Part shown: one piece after another, positions 44,472-53,751 of the stretch
Numbering within the stretch: position 1 is the first letter of the stretch
Layout: the number at the start of each line of letters is the position of its first letter
Assembly: GCF_002744245.1 (NCBI RefSeq)
Contig: NZ_NKHG01000013.1
Location: forward strand, 1-64,000
Source: Bacillus pumilus
GTDB lineage: Bacteria > Bacillota > Bacilli > Bacillales > Bacillaceae
Length of the DNA stretch: 64,000 nucleotides
Reading direction: 5' to 3'
Notes under the pieces: generated by a model
Seen by the model: the letters and a program-made list of their open reading frames with translations, nothing else
What the model was told of the DNA's origin: nothing
Database searches by the model: none
Translations under genes and position numbers: made by a program

Positions 44472-45514
44472 GTATTCAAGTCATCAAGCCAGGGATGTTC
44501 ACAACCATTCAAGATAAAGGGAGAAAAGGCTACCAGAAGTATGGCGTCTTAACGAGCGGCGGCATGGATCAGCTTTCCCTCAGAATCGCCAACATCCTCA
44601 CCGGAAATCAAGAAAATGAAGCCGTTTTGGAAATCACCTTGATGGGGCCAGGACCTGTGTTTACGTGTCAAAAGGATCAGCTGATCGCAGTCACTGGCGC
44701 TGATGTGGAGATGGATATTGATGGGGACCAAGCCCCCCTTTGGAAACCGCTTTTCATTCGATCCGGAAGCACGATCACCTTTGGGCCTTGTAAGAGGGGA
44801 TGCCGCTCCTACCTAGCTGTGGCAGGTGGATTCGACGTTGAGCCAGTCATGCAGAGCAAAAGCACCTATGTGAGAGCGGGAATAGGCGGGCTGAAAGGGC
44901 GTCTGCTTGAAAAAGACGACATCCTGACTATTGGAGAGCCATCATCACTAGCGACCAGCCTGCTTTACATGCTAAAAAGTAAAGAAAAACATGCGAGATA
45001 CAGCGCCCCCGATTGGACAGTGAACCATGCTCATTTCTTGCCGCTGCGGAAATCACCGGTGATTCGGGTGTTGGCAGGCAGACATCTCTCTTATTTTCAG
45101 GAAGAATCTCAAAAAGACTTTTTTGAGCAGCCTTACCAGGTCACGCCTCAATCAGATCGTATGGGATGTAGATTGAAGGGGGCACCCATTCGTTTAAAGC
45201 AAAAGCTTGAATTGATTTCAGAAGCTGTTGCCTTTGGTTCTGTTCAAATCCCTCCTGACGGCCAGCCGATTATACTGCTGGCAGATCGTCAAACAACAGG
45301 CGGATACCCTCGAATGGGTGAAGTAGCGACAGTGGATCTTCCTCTCATTGCGCAGGCAATGCCTGGTGCGAATCTGTATTTTCAACAAATCGATCGGAAG
45401 GAAGCAGAGCAAGCGCTGTTCCACCAAGAGAAGGAAGTGAGGGAACTGACCGCAAGAATAAAACTGGAAGCACTCTCGTTTAGAAAAGGTGAGGACCATG
45501 CAAAACACAAATAA
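44468..45514 (+). CDS. pxpC: 5-oxoprolinase subunit C / KipA
   Basis: 348 aa, CT_A_B (allophanate hydrolase subunit 2-like). Markers: FTTIQDKGRKGYQKYG, GGMDQLSLRIAN, and IILLADRQTTGGYPRMGEVA. It forms the catalytic complex with PxpA and PxpB; in B. subtilis KipA counteracts KipI. TTG start (TTGA overlap) with AAGGAGG upstream. Confidence 0.92.
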   Translation: MSIQVIKPGMFTTIQDKGRKGYQKYGVLTSGGMDQLSLRIANILTGNQENEAVLEITLMGPGPVFTCQKDQLIAVTGADVEMDIDGDQAPLWKPLFIRSGSTITFGPCKRGCRSYLAVAGGFDVEPVMQSKSTYVRAGIGGLKGRLLEKDDILTIGEPSSLATSLLYMLKSKEKHARYSAPDWTVNHAHFLPLRKSPVIRVLAGRHLSYFQEESQKDFFEQPYQVTPQSDRMGCRLKGAPIRLKQKLELISEAVAFGSVQIPPDGQPIILLADRQTTGGYPRMGEVATVDLPLIAQAMPGANLYFQQIDRKEAEQALFHQEKEVRELTARIKLEALSFRKGEDHAKHK

Positions 45515-46271
45515 AACCGTGGTGAAATCAATGGAGATTCTGCGGCTGTTTATCACACACGAACAATTAACGTTAAATGAAATGATTGAGCTGTCCCAAA
45601 TGCCAAAAACATCTGTACACCGAATGGCCAGCTCATTAGCAGGCATGGGTTTATTAGAAAAACATGAGTCTGGTGTTTATCGATTAGGATTGATGTTTCT
45701 TGAATACGGTCAGCTTGTAGCTGATCGCCTTGATATTCGGAGGATTGCGAAGCCGTTTATGGAAAGCTTGCGAGATGAGGCAGGGGAAGCCGTACAGCTC
45801 ATCGTTCGTGAAGGGGACGAAGCCATTTACGTGGAAAAAATCGAAGGTACGCAGCCTGTTCGGCTCTATACCGCCGTTGGCAGGCGATCTCCATTATATG
45901 CAGGCGCATGTGCGAGAAGTATTCTCTCCTTTTTACCAGAGAAAGAGAGACTGGCCTATGTGGACTCGGTCGAGCTAGGGAAAATCGGAATTGGGACCAT
46001 CACAGATAAAGCGGTCCTTCGAAACATTCTCGAAGAATCAAACAAACGGGGCTATACGTTAAGCTATTCAGAGCTTGAAAACTATACAGCCGCTATTGGA
46101 GCGCCGATCTTCAATCATCTCGGGGAAGTGGCAGCAGGAATTAGCATTGCAGGGTTTGAAGTAGGGTATCAAAAGGAACGCCTACCTTACTTAATTGAGC
46201 AAGTCAAAAAAGCTGCCAGCGGTATTTCAAGAGAATTAGGATTTTCATCTGAACAAATAAAAAGCCAATGA
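45498..46271 (+). CDS. kipR: IclR-family repressor KipR
   Basis: 257 aa. N-terminal winged helix (MIELSQMPKTSVHRMASSL), C-terminal IclR effector domain (IVREGDEAIYVEKIEG...GRRSPLYAGACARSIL). It represses the kip operon in B. subtilis and is the last gene here, so it probably controls its own transcript through the palindromes at 40855-40889. AAAGGTGAGG precedes the ATG, which overlaps pxpC. Confidence 0.92.
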   Translation: MQNTNKTVVKSMEILRLFITHEQLTLNEMIELSQMPKTSVHRMASSLAGMGLLEKHESGVYRLGLMFLEYGQLVADRLDIRRIAKPFMESLRDEAGEAVQLIVREGDEAIYVEKIEGTQPVRLYTAVGRRSPLYAGACARSILSFLPEKERLAYVDSVELGKIGIGTITDKAVLRNILEESNKRGYTLSYSELENYTAAIGAPIFNHLGEVAAGISIAGFEVGYQKERLPYLIEQVKKAASGISRELGFSSEQIKSQ

Positions 46272-46293
46272 CCGTAAAGATCATTGGCTTTTG
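46257..46293. terminator. Bidirectional terminator between kipR and azoR
   Basis: AAAAGCCAATGA / TCATTGGCTTTT with a 9-base loop. Confidence 0.88.
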
Positions 46294-46304
46294 TGTATGA
46301 TTGA

Positions 46305-46940
46305 TTAGAAAGTTTTACCTAAAGCTTTTGCACGTTCGATTGCATCTGCTTTAATTTGCTCTGCTTTTGCAGGCTCAGCATTGTGACCTTCAACAATAAG
46401 ACCTTCGAATGAAGGAATTCCGAAGAAGCTCGCAATTGTACCAAGGTAACGATGACCTGCTTCAAGTTCAGCAGCAGGACCTTCAGAGTAGTATCCGCCA
46501 CGTGCTTGGATGTGAAGTGCTTTTTTGTCTGTTAATAACCCAACAGGACCTTGCTCTGTGTATTTGAATGTTTTACCAGCTACAGCAACAGAGTCGATGT
46601 ATGCTTTAAGAACTGGTGGGAATGAGAAGTTCCAAAGTGGTGAAACAAATACGTATTTGTCAGCAGAAACGAATTGATCGCTTAATTCGTTTAGACGAGC
46701 AACTTTCGCTTGCTCTTCAGCTGAAAGTGTATCAAAGCCAGCACCAGATCGAAGCTTGCCCCAGCCTGAGAATACATCTGCATCAATGTGAGGGATGTTT
46801 TCTTTGTACAAATCGATATGTACAACCTCGTCACTTGGATTTGCTTCCTTATAAGATTCGATAAATGCTTTAGCAGTAGCCATACTGTAAGAAACGGTTT
46901 CATCATGCGGATGTGCAGTGATGTATAAAATTTTTGCCAT
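46305..46940 (-). CDS. azoR: FMN-dependent NADH-azoreductase
   Basis: 211 aa, AzoR/AcpD family. The flavin phosphate loop is in [39 protein letters not shown] holds the family active-site strand. It reduces quinones and azo compounds with NADH and protects from electrophiles. AAAGGATTG precedes the ATG. Which of the two B. subtilis azoreductases (yocJ, yvaB) is closest is not decided. Confidence 0.92.
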   Translation of the reverse strand: MAKILYITAHPHDETVSYSMATAKAFIESYKEANPSDEVVHIDLYKENIPHIDADVFSGWGKLRSGAGFDTLSAEEQAKVARLNELSDQFVSADKYVFVSPLWNFSFPPVLKAYIDSVAVAGKTFKYTEQGPVGLLTDKKALHIQARGGYYSEGPAAELEAGHRYLGTIASFFGIPSFEGLIVEGHNAEPAKAEQIKADAIERAKALGKTF

Positions 46941-47041
46941 AACTCATTCAATCCTTTCTGTTTCGGTGATTTTTTTAGCGTATCCCAAGAATACGCTGAA
47001 TATGTGGCATCTTTATTCATATTGGATTGGTATGAAAAAGA

Positions 47042-47106
47042 TGTAACAAGAACAGTTACATAAAAACTGATATTTTCATTGTAATCACAATATAGTTTGA
47101 AGTCAA
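47042..47106 (-). promoter_or_regulatory. azoR promoter with downstream palindromic operator
   Basis: On the minus strand TTGACT (about 47106-47101), 17 bp, TACAAT (47083-47078). About 12 bp past the start site lies TGTAAC-N7-GTTACA (47042-47060), a perfect inverted repeat placed to block transcription. An AGCGTAT / ATACGCT repeat (about 46977-46997) lies in the leader. The rest of the 415-base gap up to lipC holds nothing I can name. Confidence 0.65.
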
Positions 47107-47356
47107 GGTATAAAGTCTTGAAATCAAGATAAAAAGTTTGTCAATTTTTCTGGAACGCTTTGAAACACGGATGTAAGCATCAAAAGCCTACTCCCATTGA
47201 ATAAAAAATCGAACGATATCGCAAGTAAAGAGTTTGTAAATGCGCCGCACCCCTTTGGCTTTTAAAAAAGGTGGATGCCTTTAAGCCATCTGCTACAAGC
47301 ATCTGTTCTCATTTTTCGTATATATAAGAGAAGGCAGAAGAGAGTGAGGGATAAGA

Positions 47357-47989
47357 GTGGGGCGATCCTATGTGGCAATTGGAGATTCCTTAACGGTTGG
47401 GGTGGGGGCACGTTTATTTGGCGGAGGCTTTGCTGAGCGGTATGCGGCGATGCTTGAAAAAAAGCTGCATTCGCCGGTAAAGCTGTCTGTTTATGCGAAA
47501 TCAGGGTTAACGACGGAGGAAATCTTGCAGCTCTTCAAGCGGTCTGATGTGAGACATGCCATTGGTCAAGCTGATATCATCACTATGACAGGCTGCGGAA
47601 ATGATCTTGTTCAAGCAGTTCAGCAGTATGAAGAAGGTAGAGATGAAAAGAAATTGCTGCAAGCGTCCATGCATTGCCAAGCGAATTTTAACAAGATGAT
47701 TCAAGAAATTGCTCTGATCAAAAAAGGACAGCATCAGCCATACTTCATATATCTAATGAATTTATACAACCCTTTTCCACAAATTCCGATAGCAGAACGA
47801 TGGCTGCAGCAATACAACCATCACCTTCGTTTGCTTGCAGCCGATCCACATGTAGAAGTTGTCGATGTTTACCGTATGTTTGAAGGACGTGAAAGAGAGT
47901 ACTTATCGATTGATCAATTTCATCCGAATCATAAAGGATACCAAGCAATGGCAGAAGCACTGTTTCAACAATCCTCTAAACAGCTGTAA
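47357..47989 (+). CDS. lipC: SGNH/GDSL esterase, spore phospholipase LipC
   Basis: 210 aa. SGNH blocks: GDSLTVG (catalytic Ser, block I), TGCGNDL (block III), and DQFHPNHKGY (catalytic Asp and His, block V). No signal peptide. In B. subtilis LipC (ycsK) is a spore-coat lipase needed for germination, and it also follows kipR. GTG start with GAGGGATAAGA before it. Confidence 0.88.
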   Translation: MGRSYVAIGDSLTVGVGARLFGGGFAERYAAMLEKKLHSPVKLSVYAKSGLTTEEILQLFKRSDVRHAIGQADIITMTGCGNDLVQAVQQYEEGRDEKKLLQASMHCQANFNKMIQEIALIKKGQHQPYFIYLMNLYNPFPQIPIAERWLQQYNHHLRLLAADPHVEVVDVYRMFEGREREYLSIDQFHPNHKGYQAMAEALFQQSSKQL

Positions 47990-48012
47990 TCCGGTGGGAT
48001 TGCAGTTTTTTT
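47984..48012 (+). terminator. Terminator of lipC
   Basis: CTGTAATCC / GGATTGCAG stem (one G-T pair) and seven Ts, overlapping the lipC stop. Confidence 0.8.
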
Positions 48013-48076
48013 CATCCTTTTAAATCAAGGAATGTTTCGTTATCATGAAAGAAACGAAGGAGAAAGAGGTGTAGGC

Positions 48077-49159
48077 ATGCGAGAGATCAACGCGTATTTT
48101 CATATAATGAAAGGAACAGCTTATGAGGTGGGAAAGCAGCAGGCTGTTTGGCTCAAGGAGCACCCTTGGCTAAAGAAACAATACATTCAAACAGAACCGC
48201 TGGCAAAAGAGGCGGTCAAGGAAACGAAGCAGCTACTTCGTCTATATCTTCCTCAGCTAGACGAAGAGATCGCGGGATTTTGTGATGAACTGCAATTGGA
48301 CGACACCTATTTGACCTTTTACCACTCATCGCACCTTCAGCCAGGCTGCTCCCATTGCGTGATGCAGGGAAAAAAGACAGCCGATCAAAAAACGGTGATG
48401 CTGCGTAACTATGATTTTTCCCCGATGTTTGATGATATGCGCCTTGTGACTACACATATGAAAGGCTTGGCATTTCATACTGGCTCATCCCTGCTTTTGT
48501 TTGGCAGGTCTGACGGGATGAATGAGCATGGTCTATCTGTGACATTCTCAGCATGCGGGCCGCCAATTGGCAATGAACCTGGCTTAAAACCCCCAGCTGT
48601 TGCTGGTTTGCAAGTATATCATGTGATTCGATTTGTTTTGGAACACTGTGAAACGGTTGAGGATGCCATTCGTTCTATACAGGAAATGCCTGTTGCTTCA
48701 AATGTTCACCTCATGCTAGCCGATCGAAAAGGAGAAGCGGCTGCGATTGAAATGATTGATGGACAGAAAGCTGTTAGAAGACCGGAGCATGGGTATATTG
48801 CAGCGACGAACCATCCGCTAGCTGATCAAACGGCAATAGGGTTAACAAAACATCACTCTGTCGTCAGGTACCAAATGTTAATTAAGGCTTTGGAAGAACA
48901 ACGATCAAGCGAGTCTCTTGTTGAACTGTTCCAGACAGAATATCCTAATGGGTTGACTGTGCACAATTATGAGGAGCTGTTTGGAACGATGCGAACCGTC
49001 ATGTTTCATCCGGAAGAGGGAACGCTGGAATATTGCTTTGGCTCCCCAGTATACAACCCCACATATTCATTAAAAGCTGGGGGCACATTGCCTTTTCATA
49101 AACATAAGGTTCAATTTCATCAAAAGGATTATGGACCGTCATTTTGGAAAAACGTGTAA
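48077..49159 (+). CDS. C45-family peptidase/acyltransferase (penicillin acyltransferase-like)
   Basis: 360 aa. The family self-processes to expose an N-terminal nucleophile Cys; here GCSHCVMQG offers candidate cysteines about 95 residues in, the second (Cys followed by VM) being the better match by position. Later NYDF, GMNEHGLSVTFSACG and AATNHPL fit the C45 acyl-CoA:6-aminopenicillanate acyltransferase pattern. Natural substrate unknown; many bacterial members cleave N-acyl amino acids. AGAGGTG before ATG 48077 decides the start. Confidence 0.82.
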   Translation: MREINAYFHIMKGTAYEVGKQQAVWLKEHPWLKKQYIQTEPLAKEAVKETKQLLRLYLPQLDEEIAGFCDELQLDDTYLTFYHSSHLQPGCSHCVMQGKKTADQKTVMLRNYDFSPMFDDMRLVTTHMKGLAFHTGSSLLLFGRSDGMNEHGLSVTFSACGPPIGNEPGLKPPAVAGLQVYHVIRFVLEHCETVEDAIRSIQEMPVASNVHLMLADRKGEAAAIEMIDGQKAVRRPEHGYIAATNHPLADQTAIGLTKHHSVVRYQMLIKALEEQRSSESLVELFQTEYPNGLTVHNYEELFGTMRTVMFHPEEGTLEYCFGSPVYNPTYSLKAGGTLPFHKHKVQFHQKDYGPSFWKNV

Positions 49160-49218
49160 TCAGGAGATGGTCTTTCATTTTGTCACAGCCCTTGTGCCAA
49201 ATTTAGATCAACTTATGG

Positions 49219-49248
49219 TTGCTCCGTTCATTGAAAGCGTTTTATATT
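49219..49248 (+). promoter_or_regulatory. mtlR promoter with cre
   Basis: TTGCTC (49219) and TTATAT/TATATT (49242-49248) with TGAAAGCGTTTTAT (49232-49245) over the spacer and -10. The first 13 bases of this cre are identical to the one at mtlA, so CcpA should repress both. Confidence 0.6.
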
Positions 49249-49289
49249 AAAATGTGACAATAGACCTATGTAAGCAGAAGGAGGCATTT

Positions 49290-51377
49290 ATGTACATAAC
49301 GGCACGAGAACAGAAAGTCATCAAATATATGATTCAGCAAAATCGTTATGTCACCATTCGTGAGATAGCCGATTCTGTTCAGGTGAGCACAAGAACCATT
49401 CATAGAGAACTTAAATCGATTAAACCTATTTTAAAGAACTACAACCTTTCACTTGATAAACAGCCGGGGAAGGGCTTGAAGGCGGTCGGAGAACAGGAGG
49501 ACAAACAGCGGCTTCTGTCTCATATTTCACACGAGGATCAAATTGAATATAGTTCTGATGAACGGAAGCTCTTAATCCTCTGTGCGCTGCTTGAAGCAAA
49601 GGAACCGGTGAAATTATATACACTCGCAGCCGATTTACAGGTAACAAATGCGACCATCAGCTACGATTTAGATGAACTGACGGACTGGATCGCTCCTTAC
49701 GGGTTACTGCTCATCAGAAAGCGCGGGTATGGCATTGAATTGAAAGGGGCGGAGGAAGCAAAGCGAAAAATTGTTGGCAATCTCATTGTCGATCGGCTCG
49801 ATATTCAATTGTTTTTAGAAACGATTGAAATGAATATCAAACATCGAACGAAAGCAACTGAAAAGGTGTTTGGCGTGGTCAGCAGGGGACAGCTTCTTAA
49901 GGTCGAAAGACTGCTCTTTCATTTGAAAAATCGACTGGCTCTCTCATTGTCTGACAGTGCATATATTGCGCTTGTCGTTCACTTAACCTATGCCATCGAG
50001 CGCATTCAGATTGGAGAAACCATTCGAATGGAAGAAGAAGAACTGCTTGAATTAAAGCGGACGAAAGAATTTGAATCATCACAGCGAATCGCAAGAGCAC
50101 TTGAACGCATGTTTAATGTGGAGATTCCTGAAGCCGAGGTTGGATATATGACCATCCACCTGCGCAGTGCAAACCGAAGCTTTAAGGGAGAAAATCGCAT
50201 TGATGAGATTGAACTGGATATAGCGCTGAGAACGAAAAAGCTCATTGATTTTATTTCTAATAAAACCGGCTATCATTTAAATGAAAATGATTCATTATAT
50301 GAGGGACTGGTGTCTCATCTTGAACCTGCCATGAACCGTTTAAAGGAAAAGATGAGGATTTATAACCCGCTCAAACAACAAATCAAAAAAGATTATTTTT
50401 TGCTGTTCATGGCGATTGAAGAAGGGGTGGAGCGTTTCTTTCCGGAGATTGAATTTCCAGAGGATGAAATTGCTTTTATAGTGCTTCACTTTGGTTCAGT
50501 GCTTGAAATCAAAAAAGAAGAAACAAAGATTCATGCACTTATCGTTTGCTCAAGCGGAATCGGTTCGTCCAAAATGCTCGCATCACGGCTGAAAAAAGAA
50601 TTGCCAGAGATCGCTAAATTCGACCTATCCTCTTTGATGGAGCTAAAGGAAATCGATGCCTCGAGCTATGACATGTTTGTATCGACGGTCCCCATTCCCT
50701 ATGAGCATATCGATTACATTATGGTCAGTCCACTCTTAAACGAGGATGACACCATGCGTGTAAAGGCTCATATTAAACGGAAGATTCCTTATATCATAGA
50801 GAAAAAAAGAACAAAAGAAGCTGTAAAAGAATCGGTGCAAGAAACCGTTGATATGATGGTGGTAGCAGATCAGATGACGAACTATATGTCCGTGATTCGC
50901 AGCATTCTGTCCCATTTTATTTTAGAAAAAAGGAAGACGATGGAGCATCATGAGGCAACGATCAGACAGCTGATGCGTCAGATTGAAAGCCAAGGATATT
51001 TAGAACATGCAGACGATGTGGCGACTGACTTACTTGAGCGTGAACAGCAAGGCGGCTTAGGGATTCCGGGTACCCAGTTCGCTCTTTTTCACTTAAAGCA
51101 TGAATTCATCAAGGAACCGATCTTTCATATCTATGATTTGGTTGAGGCATACGAAGTAAAAAGCATGGATGGCGGGCAACAGATGATGTCAAGAGTGCTC
51201 ATGATGCTGGTGCCGCTAGAGCTTGGCAAGGAAGGCGCTGAAATGTTTAGCCTGATCAGTTCATCAATGATTGAAAGTGAAGAAAGCATGGCGCTTTATG
51301 GACATGGAAAAAAGGAAGACATTGAGCAGAAATTGAATCAGCTTTTCTATCAATTTGTGAAAGAGGCTAAGTGGTAA
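49290..51377 (+). CDS. mtlR: Mannitol operon activator MtlR
   Basis: 695 aa. Order: HTH_11 ([18 protein letters not shown]), a second Mga-like helix-turn-helix ([15 protein letters not shown]), two PRDs, a GatB-like EIIB domain with Cys420 ([14 protein letters not shown]), and an EIIA-Mtl-like domain. PTS phosphorylation of PRD2 activates it, while phosphorylation at the EIIB Cys inhibits it. AAGGAGG before ATG 49290. It lies 13.5 kb from the mtlAFD operon it controls. Confidence 0.93.
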   Translation: MYITAREQKVIKYMIQQNRYVTIREIADSVQVSTRTIHRELKSIKPILKNYNLSLDKQPGKGLKAVGEQEDKQRLLSHISHEDQIEYSSDERKLLILCALLEAKEPVKLYTLAADLQVTNATISYDLDELTDWIAPYGLLLIRKRGYGIELKGAEEAKRKIVGNLIVDRLDIQLFLETIEMNIKHRTKATEKVFGVVSRGQLLKVERLLFHLKNRLALSLSDSAYIALVVHLTYAIERIQIGETIRMEEEELLELKRTKEFESSQRIARALERMFNVEIPEAEVGYMTIHLRSANRSFKGENRIDEIELDIALRTKKLIDFISNKTGYHLNENDSLYEGLVSHLEPAMNRLKEKMRIYNPLKQQIKKDYFLLFMAIEEGVERFFPEIEFPEDEIAFIVLHFGSVLEIKKEETKIHALIVCSSGIGSSKMLASRLKKELPEIAKFDLSSLMELKEIDASSYDMFVSTVPIPYEHIDYIMVSPLLNEDDTMRVKAHIKRKIPYIIEKKRTKEAVKESVQETVDMMVVADQMTNYMSVIRSILSHFILEKRKTMEHHEATIRQLMRQIESQGYLEHADDVATDLLEREQQGGLGIPGTQFALFHLKHEFIKEPIFHIYDLVEAYEVKSMDGGQQMMSRVLMMLVPLELGKEGAEMFSLISSSMIESEESMALYGHGKKEDIEQKLNQLFYQFVKEAKW

Positions 51378-51378
51378 G

Positions 51379-51415
51379 AAAAAGGCCGAGAGCTTATTCG
51401 CTTCTCGGCTTTTTT
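51379..51415. terminator. Bidirectional terminator between mtlR and ydaC
   Basis: GCCGAGA / TCTCGGC stem flanked by A-run and T-run, between convergent genes; it includes the ydaC stop codon. Confidence 0.82.
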
Positions 51416-52005
51416 GCTGTGACACAGACAGCGAGGGTTGGACGAATTTCCTCATACTTAACAGAAAAATGATCAAACCCAGCGAACTGCAAGTGATTCA
51501 GTATGTCTTCACCCATCTCTTTTGTCCGGTTGGCGTCAGCACCTTTTTCTCTTGGCTGCATCACAATGACGATTTTTCCGCCCGGCTTCAAGGTATGATA
51601 AAGATTGAGCAAGCCTGTCTTTGGGTCATCCCAAATCGTGTAATTGTTAACAGAAAGCACTTTGTCATACTGCTCTGCTGGCAGACGTGTTTTCTCGATT
51701 TTCCCGACATATAGGCGAACTTGGTCGTCTTTTAATCGTTTGTTGATGCGGGTCCGAGCCTGCTCCCGCATCGTCGAAGAGGCATCCAGCCCATCTATGT
51801 GAAGATTTTCATACTGCTTAAGCATATGTTTGATACTGTAGCCCGGGCCATAGCCAATCTCTAAAATGTTTTCACCATTATCAAGCTCTAAGTGGCGGAC
51901 CGCCCACTGATTCAATGCTTTATTTTCAGTTGCCATAATGAAGCCTGCGATGCTTCCAAGCCAGCCTTTTGGTCTGCTAAAGGTTTTCGAAATGGTTGAC
52001 AGCAT
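51394..52005 (-). CDS. ydaC: SAM-dependent methyltransferase YdaC
   Basis: 203 aa, class I methyltransferase: ILEIGYGPGYS (motif I), DGLDASSTM (post I), KTGLLNLYHTLKPGGKIVIV (motif III). Substrate unknown. AAGGAGCGTTTTCAT precedes ATG 52005; the frame runs further upstream but without a site. It is divergent from ydaD as in the ydaC-ydaD region of B. subtilis. Confidence 0.87.
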   Translation of the reverse strand: MLSTISKTFSRPKGWLGSIAGFIMATENKALNQWAVRHLELDNGENILEIGYGPGYSIKHMLKQYENLHIDGLDASSTMREQARTRINKRLKDDQVRLYVGKIEKTRLPAEQYDKVLSVNNYTIWDDPKTGLLNLYHTLKPGGKIVIVMQPREKGADANRTKEMGEDILNHLQFAGFDHFSVKYEEIRPTLAVCVTAKKPRSE

Positions 52006-52090
52006 ATGAAAACGCTCCTTTTTGATGATCATGTAACCGATTTTTCCTAATTTGAAACATAACAGCCTGTTTTTCAAAACGCATCTGTAC

Positions 52091-52128
52091 AGTACAGAGA
52101 TGTTTGAGTGAAAAAATGAAGTGGTAAT
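52091..52128 (+). promoter_or_regulatory. Sigma-B-like promoter of ydaD, with palindrome
   Basis: GTTTGA (52102), 15-bp spacer, GGTAAT (52123) resembles the sigma-B pattern GTTTAA-N13-15-GGGTAT. TCTGTAC-A-GTACAGA lies just before it, between the divergent ydaC and ydaD. Confidence 0.5.
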
Positions 52129-52165
52129 GAAAGGATACATCAACAAATCAAGGAGGAGCTTACAC

Positions 52166-53035
52166 ATGGATTTACGTGAATACTTAACAAATGGCATTCC
52201 GCGCCAAACACAGGATCAGCAGCCCGGCAGTGAAAGAGAAATGAATCCTGCGCCGATCTTTGAGGATGAATCGTATCAAGGGTCTGACAAGCTAAAAGGA
52301 AAAGTAGCGCTGATTACAGGCGGAGATAGTGGAATTGGACGTGCTGTTTCTGTCGCATATGCCAAAGAAGGGGCACATGTCGCCATTGTGTACTTAAATG
52401 AACATGAGGATGCAGAGGATACGAAAACGCGTGTAGAGCAGGAAGGCGTCAGATGCTTAACGATTGCAGGAGATGTGGGAGATGAAGCCTTTTGCGAGGA
52501 AGCGGTAGAAAAAACGGTTGAAGCCTTTGGTCAATTAGATATTTTAGTGAATAATGCGGCCGAACAGCATCCGAAAGATCGTATTCAAGATATTTCTAGT
52601 GAACAGCTTCATCAAACCTTTAGAACCAACTTTTATTCCTATTTCTATTTTACGAAGAAGGCACTTGATTACTTAAAACCGGGAAGTTCGATCATTAATA
52701 CAACATCTATCAACCCTTATCGAGGCAACGCAGTGCTCATTGATTATACAGCGACAAAAGGAGCTATCAACGGCTTTACTCGTTCTATGGCACAGTCGCT
52801 TGTGAAAGATGGGATTCGTGTAAATGGTGTAGCGCCTGGTCCAATTTGGACGCCGCTCATTCCATCTACATTTGACGAAGACAGTGTGGAAAGTTTCGGG
52901 GCAGAAACCCCAATGGGAAGACCAGGACAGCCTGTGGAGCATGTCGGATGCTTTGTGCTGCTTGCTTCTGACGAATCGTCTTATATGACGGGTCAGACAC
53001 TTCACGTCAATGGCGGTTCCTTTATGAATACATGA
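52166..53035 (+). CDS. ydaD: General-stress short-chain dehydrogenase YdaD
   Basis: 289 aa. Classical SDR with an N-terminal extension: cofactor loop TGGDSGIGRA, NNAAEQH, catalytic Tyr and Lys in DYTATKGA, and VAPGPIWTPL. NAD(P)H-dependent oxidoreductase of unknown substrate; in B. subtilis it belongs to the sigma-B regulon. AAGGAGG before ATG 52166. Confidence 0.9.
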   Translation: MDLREYLTNGIPRQTQDQQPGSEREMNPAPIFEDESYQGSDKLKGKVALITGGDSGIGRAVSVAYAKEGAHVAIVYLNEHEDAEDTKTRVEQEGVRCLTIAGDVGDEAFCEEAVEKTVEAFGQLDILVNNAAEQHPKDRIQDISSEQLHQTFRTNFYSYFYFTKKALDYLKPGSSIINTTSINPYRGNAVLIDYTATKGAINGFTRSMAQSLVKDGIRVNGVAPGPIWTPLIPSTFDEDSVESFGAETPMGRPGQPVEHVGCFVLLASDESSYMTGQTLHVNGGSFMNT

Positions 53036-53046
53036 TTAATAGCGCC

Positions 53047-53075
53047 ACCGCCCAGCCTCCATTGGGCGGTTTTTT
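53047..53075 (+). terminator. Terminator of ydaD
   Basis: ACCGCCCA / TGGGCGGT with an 8-base loop and T5. Confidence 0.9.
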
Positions 53076-53184
53076 AGGATTTCCTGCGATTTTTCTGCAC
53101 AGATGTGACCGACCAGACGATAATGCCCACAACAGCTGCCGCAATGACAAGTGAAAGCAAATGGAACATCGTTTCATGATGCAT
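53074..53184 (-). CDS. 36-residue single-helix membrane protein
   Basis: On the minus strand AAGGGAGAAGTTGAAC precedes an ATG encoding MHHETMFHLL, then the helix SLVIAAAVVGIIVWSV, and a basic end QKNRRKS. The strong ribosome site, membrane helix followed by positive charges, and clean stop inside the ydaD terminator T-run support a real gene. Too short to assign to a family. Confidence 0.6.
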   Translation of the reverse strand: MHHETMFHLLSLVIAAAVVGIIVWSVTSVQKNRRKS

Positions 53185-53263
53185 GTTCAACTTCTCCCTT
53201 CATTGAACCTGTTTTCTATAGCATCAGCTAGAAGGTCTCTTTTTATGAAAAACACATTTCTTT

Positions 53264-53290
53264 GTTTAATGAATGGATTGTCGTGGAAAC
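53264..53290 (+). promoter_or_regulatory. Sigma-B-like promoter of ydaG
   Basis: GTTTAA, 15-bp spacer, GGAAAC, about 40 bp before the ATG. YdaG is sigma-B dependent in B. subtilis. Confidence 0.55.
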
Positions 53291-53328
53291 CTAAGAATAC
53301 GGATGACATTTTGAAGGAGTGAAGATGT

Positions 53329-53751
53329 ATGTCACAAGAAGAGTTAAAGCAAAAGGTATTGAACTTATTAGATGAGCAAAAGGTCGGAACACTAGCGACT
53401 GTTGAACAGGATCAGCCGCATACCCGCTATATGACATTTTTCCATGAAGGGCTGACGCTATATACACCAACGAGCAAAGAAACACATAAAGCAGATGAAA
53501 TTGAGAAAAATCCGAATGTCTATATTCTCATTGGATATACAGGCGAAGGATTCGGTGATACGTATGCAGAAATTGCAGGCACCGCGACATTAACAGATGA
53601 CCAAGAGCTGATCGACCGCCTTTGGTCAGAGGAGATGGAGAAATGGTTTAAAGGAAAAGGTGATCCAAACCTAGTCATTCTGAAGATTGACCCAACCTCG
53701 ATCCGTTATATGAATGAGGGAAGCCGTACACCAGCAGAATTATCACTTTAG
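53329..53751 (+). CDS. ydaG: General stress protein 26, pyridoxamine-phosphate-oxidase fold
   Basis: 140 aa, flavin-binding split-barrel (KVGTLATVEQDQPHTRYM...YTPTSKETHKADEIEKNPNV). Likely binds FMN; the reaction is unknown. In B. subtilis YdaG is a general stress protein. AAGGAG is 12 bases before the ATG. ydaE and ydaF, found between ydaD and ydaG in B. subtilis, are absent here. Confidence 0.88.
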   Translation: MSQEELKQKVLNLLDEQKVGTLATVEQDQPHTRYMTFFHEGLTLYTPTSKETHKADEIEKNPNVYILIGYTGEGFGDTYAEIAGTATLTDDQELIDRLWSEEMEKWFKGKGDPNLVILKIDPTSIRYMNEGSRTPAELSL

